In this document: piece by piece, positions 16,412 through 24,478 of the stretch
How positions within the stretch are numbered: position 1 is the first letter of the stretch
Layout: each line of letters opens with the position of its first letter
Assembly: GCF_000787775.1 (NCBI RefSeq)
Contig: NZ_BBPM01000028.1
Coordinates: 30,880 to 94,879 of the forward strand
DNA: 64,000 bases
Direction of reading: 5' to 3'
Origin: Streptacidiphilus carbonis
GTDB taxonomy: Bacteria; Actinomycetota; Actinomycetes; Streptomycetales; Streptomycetaceae
Translations under genes and position numbers: made by a program
The notes under the pieces: model-generated
Seen by the model: only the letters and a program-made list of their open reading frames with translations
The model's database searches: none
Told to the model about the DNA's origin: nothing

Positions 16412-17943
16412 GCGCGGACACCGAGCCTGGTTGGGCGGCCCCCATGGCCGAACCTCCCGACCCGGCGGCGGCAGCGGACCCGGATCCGGCCGAACCGGGC
16501 CTGGGCGGCAAGGTCCGCTCCGCGGCTCGGTGGAGCCTGATCAACACCGTGGTGATGCGGCTCGGCAACTTCGCCACCGGCATCGTGCTGGCCCGATTCG
16601 TCCTCGGCCCCGCCGCCTGGGGCGTCTACGGGATCGCGCAGACCGTGCTACTGGTGCTCCTGTCCGCCAACGAACTCGGCGTGGGCCTGGCCATCGTCCG
16701 CTGGGACGGCGACCCCAAGCGGTTCGCGCCGACCGTGCTGACCCTGTGCACCGCCTCCAGCAGCCTGCTCTACGTGGTGCTGTTCGCCATCGCGCCGACG
16801 GTGGCCCGGTTGCTGGGCTCGCCGGACGCCACCGGCGTCCTGCGGGTGATGTGCGTGTGCGTGGTGCTGGACGGACTGTCCCAGGTCCCGGCCGGGTTCC
16901 TCACCCGGGAGTTCGCGCAGGGCAGGCGCATGGTCATCGACGCCCTCAACTTCGTGCTGAGCACGGCGGTGACCCTGGTGCTGGCCTTCGCGGGCTGGGG
17001 TGCGATGAGCTTCGCCTGGGGCGCGGTGACCGGCAATGTGGTGGCCCTGGTCGCCTGCTGCCTGGCGGCGCCGGGGACGCTGCGGTTCGGCTGGGACCCC
17101 GAACAGGCCCGCGCGCTGCTGCGCTTCGGCATGCCGCTGGCCGGGGCGAGCCTGCTGGCCCTGGGCGTGGTCAATGTCGACACCATGGTGGTCGGCTCGA
17201 CCCTGGGCAAGGTCTCGCTGGGCTTCTACGTGCTGGCCTTCAACATCTCCGGCTGGCCGGTGCGGATCATCTCGGAGGCCGCCCGCCGGGTGTCCTTCGC
17301 GGGCTTCTCCCGGCTGGCCTCCTCGCCGCAGGCACTGGCGGAGGGGTTCAGCCGCGCCCTGGGGGTGCTGATCACCGGCACCGTCCCGCTGTGCGTGCTG
17401 CTGGCCGTGCTCGCCGGGCCGATCGTCGGGCTGGTCTACGGCGGCGAGTGGCTGCCGGCGGCGAAGGCGCTGCCCTGGCTGATGGTGCTCGGACTGGTCC
17501 GGATCGGCTGCGAGCTCGCCTACGACTGCCTGGTCGCCATCGGCAGACGGCGCTCGCTGATCCTGGTCCAGGGGCTGTGGCTGGTCGCGCTCGTCCCGGT
17601 GCTGATCGTGGCGGCGCGGACGCGGGGCATCGTCGGGGTGTCGCAGGGGCATGTGCTGGTGGCCGCGGGGCTGGTGGTCCCGGTGTTCCTGATCGCGCTG
17701 CACGGCGGCGGCATCGCGGTGGGCTCGATCGCCCGGGCCTGCTCCTGGCCCTTCTTCGGCGGCGCGGTGATGGCGGTCTTCATCGAGCTGCTGGAACCGC
17801 AGCTGGGCGACGGCAGGATCGCCCTCTTCGTCCTGGGCACCGCGGCGATGGCGGTGTACGTGGTGTGCGTTCTGCCCAGCCGCCGCTTCCTGCTCGGGAC
17901 CAGGCCCCGGCGCGGGCGACAGCAGGGACGGCACCGGCGGTGA
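16408..17943 (+). CDS. Wzx-like polysaccharide flippase
   Basis: A 511-residue integral membrane protein with about 12-14 hydrophobic helices, of the polysaccharide transporter (PST/MOP) superfamily. It would move the undecaprenyl-linked repeat unit across the membrane. After a Pro/Ala-rich N-terminus comes the family-like entry KVRSAARWSLINTVVMRLGN with FATGIVLARFVLGPAAWGVY. The GTG at 16408 overlaps the Wzz stop. An internal ATG at 16444 is an alternative. Because it is coupled to a Wzz-like gene and lies next to wecB, it is probably the cluster's export flippase. Confidence 0.88.
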   Translation: MSADTEPGWAAPMAEPPDPAAAADPDPAEPGLGGKVRSAARWSLINTVVMRLGNFATGIVLARFVLGPAAWGVYGIAQTVLLVLLSANELGVGLAIVRWDGDPKRFAPTVLTLCTASSSLLYVVLFAIAPTVARLLGSPDATGVLRVMCVCVVLDGLSQVPAGFLTREFAQGRRMVIDALNFVLSTAVTLVLAFAGWGAMSFAWGAVTGNVVALVACCLAAPGTLRFGWDPEQARALLRFGMPLAGASLLALGVVNVDTMVVGSTLGKVSLGFYVLAFNISGWPVRIISEAARRVSFAGFSRLASSPQALAEGFSRALGVLITGTVPLCVLLAVLAGPIVGLVYGGEWLPAAKALPWLMVLGLVRIGCELAYDCLVAIGRRRSLILVQGLWLVALVPVLIVAARTRGIVGVSQGHVLVAAGLVVPVFLIALHGGGIAVGSIARACSWPFFGGAVMAVFIELLEPQLGDGRIALFVLGTAAMAVYVVCVLPSRRFLLGTRPRRGRQQGRHRR

Positions 17944-17969
17944 GAACCCATGACGACAAGGCGAGGGAC

Positions 17970-19133
17970 ATGTCCCGCAGTAACAGATCGAGAAGAGAAC
18001 GCCGCCGCACCGCTCTGCTCGCGGTACTGGTCAGCGCCTTAGTAGGACTGGTCGGACTGACTGCCAGTGGCTGCGGCGGCGCCCACAACCGGACGACGGC
18101 GGGCCGGGGGAGCAGTGCGGCGGCCTCCTCGGCCGGCGGATCCGGGAGCGGCGGCGCGGGGGTGCCCTCGGCGGGGGCGAGCGGCGCCTCGCCGGAGATC
18201 GGCAGCGCGACCTCGACCCCCTCGCCCGCACCCGGGCACTCCGCGTCGGCCGGTCAGTCGACCGCGGCCGGGTCGTCCGGAGCGGCCGGCTCGTCCCAGA
18301 CGCCGTCGGCGCTGAAGGGCCCGTGCCCGTCGCCCGCCGCCTGCGGCTTCCCCGACGCCGGGTCCACCGGGCCGCGGGTCGCGCTGAGCACGCACAGCGG
18401 CAACCTGGAGCTGCACACCGACGGCCAGGTGATCAGCGGCTGGGACCTCACCGGGTCGCTGGACATCTACGCCAACAACGTCACCGTCATCGACAGCCGG
18501 ATCACCTCCTCCAACTGGTGGGGCGTCAATCTCCGTGCCGGCTACAGCGGTCTGCGGGTGCTGCACTCCACCGTCACCGGGGTGCCCGGGAAGGGCCCGG
18601 ACAACGGGGGCGAGGACTACGCGGTCTCCAACATGGGCGGCAGCCCGGTCGAGGTCGGCTGGAACAACATAGCGGTGTTCGGCAACGCCATCTCGATGGG
18701 GCAGGGCGACATCCACGACAACTACGTGCACGACATCGCCCCGTTCGTGAACCAGAGCGGCGAATGGCAGCACGCAGACGCGCTGATCAGCGACGGCGGC
18801 AACAGCGGGATGCTGACGATCCGTCACAACACGCTGCTGAACCCGGTGGACATCAACCACGGCGCCTCGGCCAGCATCGGCCTCTACGCCGACACCGGCT
18901 CGGTCGCCAACAGTGTCGTCGACGGCAACTGGCTGGCCGGCGGGGCCTATGCGCTGTACGGGGGCGGCGCGGGGGCCAACGGCATCAAGGTCACCAACAA
19001 TGTCTTCTCCAAGCAGTACCACCCGAACTGCGGTGTGTACGGTGCGGTGGCCGCCTGGAACGCCGGCGGTGCCGGCAATATCTGGAGCAACAACCGGATG
19101 TCCGACGGCACCCCGGTGAAGCCGGCGTCCTGA
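17970..19133 (+). CDS. Exported right-handed beta-helix protein, possible glycan lyase or epimerase
   Basis: A 387-residue protein starting at the ATG at 17970. A basic N-terminus and a hydrophobic stretch end in LTASGCGG, a possible lipoprotein cleavage site with an atypical -3 residue. About 90 residues of Ser/Gly/Ala-rich linker follow. The remaining 260 residues show repeated turns with Asn-ladder-like units (IYANNVTVIDSRI, GNAISMGQGDIHDNYVHDI, IRHNTLLNPV, VTNNVFSKQYH), typical of a parallel beta-helix. Such folds occur in polysaccharide lyases, epimerases and phage depolymerases. No catalytic triad can be assigned confidently. Placement in the export operon suggests that it modifies or trims the exported polysaccharide. 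Confidence 0.75.
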   Translation: MSRSNRSRRERRRTALLAVLVSALVGLVGLTASGCGGAHNRTTAGRGSSAAASSAGGSGSGGAGVPSAGASGASPEIGSATSTPSPAPGHSASAGQSTAAGSSGAAGSSQTPSALKGPCPSPAACGFPDAGSTGPRVALSTHSGNLELHTDGQVISGWDLTGSLDIYANNVTVIDSRITSSNWWGVNLRAGYSGLRVLHSTVTGVPGKGPDNGGEDYAVSNMGGSPVEVGWNNIAVFGNAISMGQGDIHDNYVHDIAPFVNQSGEWQHADALISDGGNSGMLTIRHNTLLNPVDINHGASASIGLYADTGSVANSVVDGNWLAGGAYALYGGGAGANGIKVTNNVFSKQYHPNCGVYGAVAAWNAGGAGNIWSNNRMSDGTPVKPAS

Positions 19134-19164
19134 GACCGTACCGGAGACAAGGAGACGGACGGCC

Positions 19165-19986
19165 ATGCGCCGAATCGCCAGGGCCCCCTGGGAGCTGTTG
19201 AAGCGGCTCTTCGGCTGGCTGGTGCTGTTCGAGGCGAGGAACAAGGTGCTGCTGGCGCCCTCCGCCGTGCGGCTGCGCCGCCTGGAGACCGCCGAGGTCC
19301 GCCGTCTCGCGCAGCAGCTGGGGACGGTCCCGACCGCCCTGGTCACCACGGTGATCGCCACCCATCGCCGCCCGGAGCCCCTGCTCGGGGCAGTGCGCTC
19401 GGCACTGGTCCAGACCGTGGCCGACCACGTCGTGATAGTCGTCGACGACGGCGCCGGACTCCCTGACCTACCGGACGACCCACGACTGTTCGCCGTCTCC
19501 CTGTCCCGCAACACCGGCACCGCAGGGGTGGTCCGCAACGTCGGCATCCGCCTGACCGGCTCCCGCTATGTCGCCTTCCTGGACGACGACAACCTCTGGA
19601 CGCCGGACCACCTGGAACTGGCGCTCGGCGTCCTGGAGCGGCCCGGCGGCCCGGACGCGGTGTACACCGCACTGCGGCGGGTCCGACCGGACGGGACCGA
19701 CCACGACGTCCTGTCGGTCCCCTTCGACCGCCGCCGAGCCGCCCGCGAGTCCTTCCTCGACACCAACGCCTTCGTCGCCCGCCGCACTCCGTCCCTCCAC
19801 TTCAGCCGTCTGCGCCGAACCCCGAGGGTCCTCCCCCGCGAGGACTGGGAGCTGATCCACCGCTACAGCCGCCACCACGCGGTCCGGCACCTCCCCGAAC
19901 CGACGGTCCGCTACCTGGTCAACCCGGACAGCTACTGGACCACCTGGACCGCGTCGCCGCAGCATGCGGCAGATGCGGCAGAGTAG
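19165..19986 (+). CDS. Family 2 glycosyltransferase
   Basis: A 273-residue GT-A type transferase. Residues about 55-75 carry the GT2 start ALVTTVIATHRRPEPL, then IVVDDGAG, the NTGTAGVVRNVGI segment and the metal-binding AFLDDDNLW. An N-terminal extension of about 50 residues precedes the fold, and no membrane helix is obvious. It is the last gene of the first forward polysaccharide block, 31 bases after the beta-helix gene. Donor and acceptor cannot be told. Confidence 0.88.
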   Translation: MRRIARAPWELLKRLFGWLVLFEARNKVLLAPSAVRLRRLETAEVRRLAQQLGTVPTALVTTVIATHRRPEPLLGAVRSALVQTVADHVVIVVDDGAGLPDLPDDPRLFAVSLSRNTGTAGVVRNVGIRLTGSRYVAFLDDDNLWTPDHLELALGVLERPGGPDAVYTALRRVRPDGTDHDVLSVPFDRRRAARESFLDTNAFVARRTPSLHFSRLRRTPRVLPREDWELIHRYSRHHAVRHLPEPTVRYLVNPDSYWTTWTASPQHAADAAE

Positions 19987-19990
19987 GACC

Positions 19991-20527
19991 ATGTCCACAT
20001 CTGCATACGAACCGATGCCATCCGCCCTGGAGACAGAGCGGCTTCTGCTTCGCCCGTGGGTCGAGTCCGACGCCGAGCAGCTTCTGGCCCTGCACGCCGA
20101 ACGCGCCGAGGGGGTGCGACCGGGGGTGGCGACGGTGGCGGAGGCGCGGGCGAACATCGCCGCCCAGCTCCTCGCCACGGCGAAGAACGGCCTGGCTCTG
20201 CTGTCCATCCGCCGTCGGGATGAAGGCGACCTCATCGGCTACTGCGGGCTGGTCGTCGGTCGGTCCACGGTGGACGAGCCGGAGATCGCCTACGAGCTGT
20301 TCCCGCGTGTGCACGGCCACGGTTACGCCACCGAGGCAGCCGCCGCAGTGCTTGCCGCCGCGACGGCGACCGGCCGGAAGCGCGTCTGGGCGACGGTCGG
20401 GACCTGGAACGCCCCGTCGCTCCGCGTCCTGGAGAAGCTCGGCTTCGAGCGGGACCACCTCTCCATGGAGGACAGCGGTGAAGTGGTGTGGCTCACACGG
20501 GAACCGGGGGACCGGGATGCTTCGTAG
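19991..20527 (+). CDS. GNAT acetyltransferase, RimJ/RimL type
   Basis: A 178-residue N-acetyltransferase. It has the usual opening LETERLLLRPWVESDAEQL and the acetyl-CoA-binding region HGHGYATEAAAAVL (a variant of the R/Q-x-x-G-x-G/A loop). It ends with NAPSLRVLEKLGFERD. The ATG at 19991 lies five bases after the preceding glycosyltransferase stop, so the two are probably co-transcribed. Members acetylate ribosomal proteins, small amines or drugs. A role in the polysaccharide pathway is possible but not indicated by the sequence. Confidence 0.85.
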   Translation: MSTSAYEPMPSALETERLLLRPWVESDAEQLLALHAERAEGVRPGVATVAEARANIAAQLLATAKNGLALLSIRRRDEGDLIGYCGLVVGRSTVDEPEIAYELFPRVHGHGYATEAAAAVLAAATATGRKRVWATVGTWNAPSLRVLEKLGFERDHLSMEDSGEVVWLTREPGDRDAS

Positions 20528-20606
20528 CCCACGGGTGGTGCGGAGGGGTGGTCCGTTGCCGGATAACCGGTCGCCTGGGAGGTGGCGGTGGTCCTAGGGT
20601 TCGCAC

Positions 20607-21587
20607 ATGTCTGCTGGCACTGATGCTGATGCTGATGTTGAGTCAATTCCCTTGAGTCATAGGGAGGCCGAGACGATTCTGCGTCGGATTCACCCGGCGG
20701 CCTCGGTCGCCGAAGTCGTCGTTCGGACCGGCGGTCGGTCGAGCCCCGTCGTCGAGGTCCGTTGTGCCCCGCCGGTCGAGCCAGTCGTCATCAAGTTCTA
20801 CGACGGTGATTCGCGCTGGAAGCGGGACAAGGAGGTCCATGTCTATCGGCTCCTCCGGGAACGCGGGGTGCGGTGTGTGCCTGTCGTGCTGGGTAGTGGT
20901 GGTGAAGGGGCCGAGGGGGCGCTGGGTCGGGGGCACCTGGTGATGAGTCGGCTTGACGGTCAGCCGCTTTCTGAGGTGGTGGGGGAACTCGGCGCCTCCG
21001 CCGTCGCGGGGATCTACGAGGAGATGGGCGCGTTGCTCGCCCGCATGCACCGGATTCCGCAGGAGGCCTACGGGTACCTGACCACTGGCATTCTCGATCC
21101 CTGTGCCACCAATGCCCAGTACATGCAGCGCCAGTTCGAGATGAAAATGCGGGAGTTCGCCGACCTCGGAGGAGATCCGAACCTGCGGAAGGCGATGGAG
21201 GCCAGGGTGCGCGACGGCGCCGGTCTCTTCGACAACTGCACCCGGCCGGTGCTGTGCCACAACGATTTCCACGAGGGCAATGTCCTGTTGCACGAAGTGG
21301 CCGGCCGCCGGCGGATCGCCGGATTCATTGACGTGGAGAATGCCATTGCCGCTGATCCGCTCATGGATCTGGCGAAAACCGACTACTACTCCATTCGCGG
21401 AAATCGGAACAAGCAAGACGCCCTGCATCGGGGCTACGGCCCCCTTCCCGCTGATGCGACCGAGCGGATCAGCCTCTATCGGCTCTACCAGGCCCTGGAG
21501 CTGTGGGACTGGTTCGCCTTGACCGGAGAGACCGCCGCGCTGCCCGGAATTGCGGAGGACCTCGCGAAGATGGCAATTGATCTGTGA
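20607..21587 (+). CDS. Aminoglycoside phosphotransferase-family kinase
   Basis: A 326-residue APH/choline-kinase-like protein. It shows a nucleotide-binding N-lobe (VVIKFYDGDSRWKRDKE), the catalytic loop LCHNDFHEGNVLL (Brenner motif H-x-D), and the metal-binding IDVENAIAADPLMDLAK. Family members phosphorylate aminoglycosides, choline, homoserine or sugar alcohols. No drug-specific feature is evident. An in-frame GATGCT-type short repeat at the start encodes ADADAD. It stands alone between a GNAT gene and a metallo-hydrolase gene. Confidence 0.85.
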   Translation: MSAGTDADADVESIPLSHREAETILRRIHPAASVAEVVVRTGGRSSPVVEVRCAPPVEPVVIKFYDGDSRWKRDKEVHVYRLLRERGVRCVPVVLGSGGEGAEGALGRGHLVMSRLDGQPLSEVVGELGASAVAGIYEEMGALLARMHRIPQEAYGYLTTGILDPCATNAQYMQRQFEMKMREFADLGGDPNLRKAMEARVRDGAGLFDNCTRPVLCHNDFHEGNVLLHEVAGRRRIAGFIDVENAIAADPLMDLAKTDYYSIRGNRNKQDALHRGYGPLPADATERISLYRLYQALELWDWFALTGETAALPGIAEDLAKMAIDL

Positions 21588-21732
21588 TCAGTTCGCCGAC
21601 CTTCTTTCTCCGTGAGAGCAGCGGTTACCGGTAAAGTCAAGGAGATTGCTGGATTGGTTCTCCGTGCCGTACGTGATAGGAATTTGGACGAAGGTGCAGA
21701 TCCTCATCACCCGTCCGCGAAGGGACCTGACC

Positions 21733-22623
21733 ATGGACCAGCACTCGGCCGATACCGCCACCTGGCATGTCGACCAGCGCTGCACCAACTGCGACGTCGC
21801 CCGGCAGCTCGCGCCGGGGCTGGTGGCCGAGGTCGACGGTCGGTCGGCGGTGGTTCGCCGGCCCGGTACGGAGGCGGAGGAGAGGGCGCTGCACGCCGCG
21901 GCGTTCGCGTGCCACCCCCGGTCGATCCGGCACGGCGCGCGTGGACCGGACTCGTCGCTCGACCCCTTCCCGCTGCGGCTGGCCGAACGTGTCCACCTGT
22001 GCGGACACAACTCGCCGCACACCGCCGGTGCGAACTCCTACCTCCTTCGCCGGCCGGCCGGAAACCTGATGATGGTCGACACCCCGCGCTGGAGCACCGC
22101 CCTGGCCGCGAAGTACGCCGCCCTCGGCCCGGTCACCGACGTCCTGCTCACCCATCGCGACCACGCCGCCCACGGTCGCCAGTACGCCGACCGGTTCGGC
22201 GCGCGGCTCTGGATCCACGAGGGGGATCTGGCGGCCGCGCCGGATGCCGACACCGTCCTTCGCGGCACGGAGCCGACCGAGATCGCCGACGGCGTGGTCG
22301 CGCAACCGCTGCCCGGGCACACCGAGGGCAGCGTGCTCTATCTCGCCGACGACACCTACTGCTTCAGCGGCGACAGTTTCTACTGGTCCCGGACCCTCAA
22401 CGACCTCGCCGTCGCCGAGTCGGTCACCTGGTACTCCATCACCGAACTCGCCGCGTCCCTGGCCCGTACGGCGCCCCGACTGCGCTTCGAGTGGGTGCTG
22501 CCCGGCCACGGCGACCGCAAGCGGCTTCCAGCCGACGAATTCGCCCACCGCATGCACAACCTGGCCGCCAGCACAGCCCAACTCGCGCCCAGGCCAGTGG
22601 ACTTCACCGCGCTGCGCTGGTGA
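21733..22623 (+). CDS. Metallo-beta-lactamase-fold protein with ferredoxin-like N-terminus
   Basis: A 296-residue protein starting at the ATG at 21733. The N-terminal 65 residues look like the single-cluster ferredoxin domain fused to this MBL group, but only C-x-x-C (CTNC) and FAC remain. The third Cys of the usual C-x-x-C-x-x-C is Ala. The MBL domain has LTHRDHAAHG where the canonical motif is HxHxDH, so the first metal ligand His is replaced by Leu. PLPGHTEGS, FSGDSF and LPGHGD supply the other ligands. It may bind one metal or be redox-inactive. Function unknown. Confidence 0.8.
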   Translation: MDQHSADTATWHVDQRCTNCDVARQLAPGLVAEVDGRSAVVRRPGTEAEERALHAAAFACHPRSIRHGARGPDSSLDPFPLRLAERVHLCGHNSPHTAGANSYLLRRPAGNLMMVDTPRWSTALAAKYAALGPVTDVLLTHRDHAAHGRQYADRFGARLWIHEGDLAAAPDADTVLRGTEPTEIADGVVAQPLPGHTEGSVLYLADDTYCFSGDSFYWSRTLNDLAVAESVTWYSITELAASLARTAPRLRFEWVLPGHGDRKRLPADEFAHRMHNLAASTAQLAPRPVDFTALRW

Positions 22624-22688
22624 CGGCGGCAGCCGGCCGGGCGGAAAACCAAAGGCGATCACCCCCGCCGCCGGGTAGCTTGCCGTGC

Positions 22689-23228
22689 ATGGACGTGACG
22701 TTCACCAAGATGTCCGGTCGGCGCTATCGGATGGCCGTGGTACGCGAGATCGGGCCGATGCTGGAGCCCCGTCAGGGGCCGGGGTACGACGACCATCTTC
22801 CGCACGATGCCGTGCACTTCCTCGTGGAGGCGGAGGCCCGACTGCGCGGGGGCGCCTTCGGCAGGATCGCGGCTGGGCACAACAACATCTTCACGCCCGC
22901 AGATCCGGCCGTCCGGCGTCGCCAGAACCGCCGCGAGGCCAAATGGTCCCCGAGCAGGGTCGAGCACAACGACATGGAGCGCTCCGAGCGGCTGGCCTCC
23001 GCCTGCTCCCGTCTCTGGGAGCTGCGGGCCGGCCACTGCTCCGAACTGCCGGACTGGTTCCCCCTGTTGGCCCCCGACTTGGTGGATCCCTCGCTCATCG
23101 AACGCATCCTGACCCGCCTGGACGCATTCGCCCGCCGCTGGCACACCCTCCCGGTGGACGGCAGCATCACGCTGACCTGGCCACTGCCGGTCAAGGCGAA
23201 GGGGCGTCGGATGACCACAGCACGGTGA
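22689..23228 (+). CDS. Conserved hypothetical protein
   Basis: A 179-residue protein beginning MDVTFTKMSGRRYRMAV. No membrane segment or signal peptide is present. The block DAVHFLVEAEARLRGGAFGRIAAG looks conserved. The rest is rich in Arg and Trp. I do not recognise a functional family. It lies after the MBL gene with a 65-base gap. Confidence 0.6.
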   Translation: MDVTFTKMSGRRYRMAVVREIGPMLEPRQGPGYDDHLPHDAVHFLVEAEARLRGGAFGRIAAGHNNIFTPADPAVRRRQNRREAKWSPSRVEHNDMERSERLASACSRLWELRAGHCSELPDWFPLLAPDLVDPSLIERILTRLDAFARRWHTLPVDGSITLTWPLPVKAKGRRMTTAR

Positions 23229-23253
23229 GCCGCCCGGGCGGCCCGTCCCCGGT

Positions 23254-23475
23254 TCAGTCGAGGGACTTCGCGGGGTACGGGTGCCAGGCGGTTGTGTCGA
23301 GGACGAGCTCACCGGCGGCGTCGCTGACGCCGAGGGCTGCGGGCCGGCCGAAGACGCCCTTGGCGTGACTTCGTACCGGGGCGAGACGTCGCCGAAGTCG
23401 AGCTGGAGGAGGTGCCAGCTCCCGTCACGTGGATCGATGATCAGGTACCGCGGGATGCGGGGTAGCCCCGCCGCA
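23254..23475 (-). pseudogene. Remnant of a Uma2-family endonuclease gene
   Basis: On the reverse strand the sequence reads IPRYLIIDPRDGSWHLL, which matches the C-terminal half of Uma2 (PD-D/ExK) proteins. After about 35 residues the likely reading moves to another frame, giving KGVFGRPAALGVSDAAGELV and ending HPYPAKSLD with a stop at 23254-23256. No N-terminal half or start is found upstream. This looks like a truncated, frameshifted relic. A full-length Uma2 gene at 57999-58547 gives a comparison within the window. Confidence 0.55.
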
Positions 23476-23500
23476 GGTGCCGGGCCCGGCCATCGGACGG

Positions 23501-24478
23501 TCAGGGGCCCGGGGGTCGGCTCAGGGCAGTGGGGGAGAGCAGGGCGGCGGCTGCGGCTCGGCTGGTGGGGCGGCCGAGGAGGGCTCGGGTGGATTCGCGG
23601 AACAGGACGGCGGCGCGGAAGGCGGCGGTGCTGACGGCGCCGTGGCGTTTGCGGTGGAGCCGGACCCGGTTGAGGACCAGGAGGGTCCACAGTCTGGGGG
23701 AGACCTGCGAGTCGCCGCCCAGGTGGACGGCGGTGGCCCGGGGCTGGAGGCGGGTGGCGAAGCCCAGGTCGCGGGCGCGCAGGCAGTACTCGGTCTCCTC
23801 GGAGTAGAGGAAGAAGGACTCGTCCCAGTGCCCGCAGGCGTCCAGGCAGGCGCGGGAGAGCAGCATCAGCGCGCCGCTGGCCCAGTCGGTGGGGGTGGGG
23901 GCGGTGTAGGCAGCCGGGTCGGAGACCGTCTCGCTCCAGCGGGGGAAGCGGCCCGCGCGGCGGTTGCCGATGACGGCCTCGCCCAGGGCGCGGGTCACCG
24001 AGGGCTCCCGGTGCAGGGAGAGGAGCAGGGTCCGGCCGTCCTCCTCGTGGATGAGCGGGACGGCGATGCCGACGGTCGCGCCGTCCGGCAGCGGCTCGCC
24101 CAGTGCGTCGAAGAGCTGCCCTCCGCAGCCCTGGCGCATGCGGATGTCCGGGTTGCACACCAGCGCCGCGGCGGTGCCGCCGTCGCGGGCGAGGGCTGCG
24201 TCCAGCGCGGCGTTGACGCCGGCCGCGTAGCCGGCGTTCCGGCCGGTCTGGACGACGGTGGCGTCCGGGGCCAGGCGGTGCAGCAGGTCGACGGTGTCGT
24301 CCGCGGAGTCGTTGTCGGCGACCACCAGGTGCCAGTCGAGGCCGGCCATGGCCTCGGGGAGGGCGGCCAGGAAGTCGGGGAGGACGGCGGCGCTGTTCCA
24401 GGTGACGACGAGCACGGCCACCGAGGGCTCGGCGGACACCGAGGGCTCCCCGGGAGCCACCGCGGGCTGATCGGGCAT
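23501..24478 (-). CDS. Family 2 glycosyltransferase, rhamnosyltransferase-like
   Basis: A 325-residue GT2 enzyme. The N-terminus reads VAVLVVTWNSAAVLPDFL, then VVADNDSADDT, GRNAGYAAGVN, CNPDIRM, and later DWASGALMLLSRACL and DESFFLYSEETEYCLR. These are typical of the WcaA/rhamnosyl group. The ATG at 24476-24478 overlaps the stop of the upstream Wzz-Wzy fusion gene, so the two are translationally coupled. It likely adds a sugar to the repeat unit that the fusion protein polymerises. Confidence 0.9.
   Translation of the reverse strand: MPDQPAVAPGEPSVSAEPSVAVLVVTWNSAAVLPDFLAALPEAMAGLDWHLVVADNDSADDTVDLLHRLAPDATVVQTGRNAGYAAGVNAALDAALARDGGTAAALVCNPDIRMRQGCGGQLFDALGEPLPDGATVGIAVPLIHEEDGRTLLLSLHREPSVTRALGEAVIGNRRAGRFPRWSETVSDPAAYTAPTPTDWASGALMLLSRACLDACGHWDESFFLYSEETEYCLRARDLGFATRLQPRATAVHLGGDSQVSPRLWTLLVLNRVRLHRKRHGAVSTAAFRAAVLFRESTRALLGRPTSRAAAAALLSPTALSRPPGP

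Noticed and set aside
19991..23475. Mobile element responsible for the unrelated genes in the polysaccharide region
   Set aside because: No transposase, integrase, terminal inverted repeats or duplicated target site was found.
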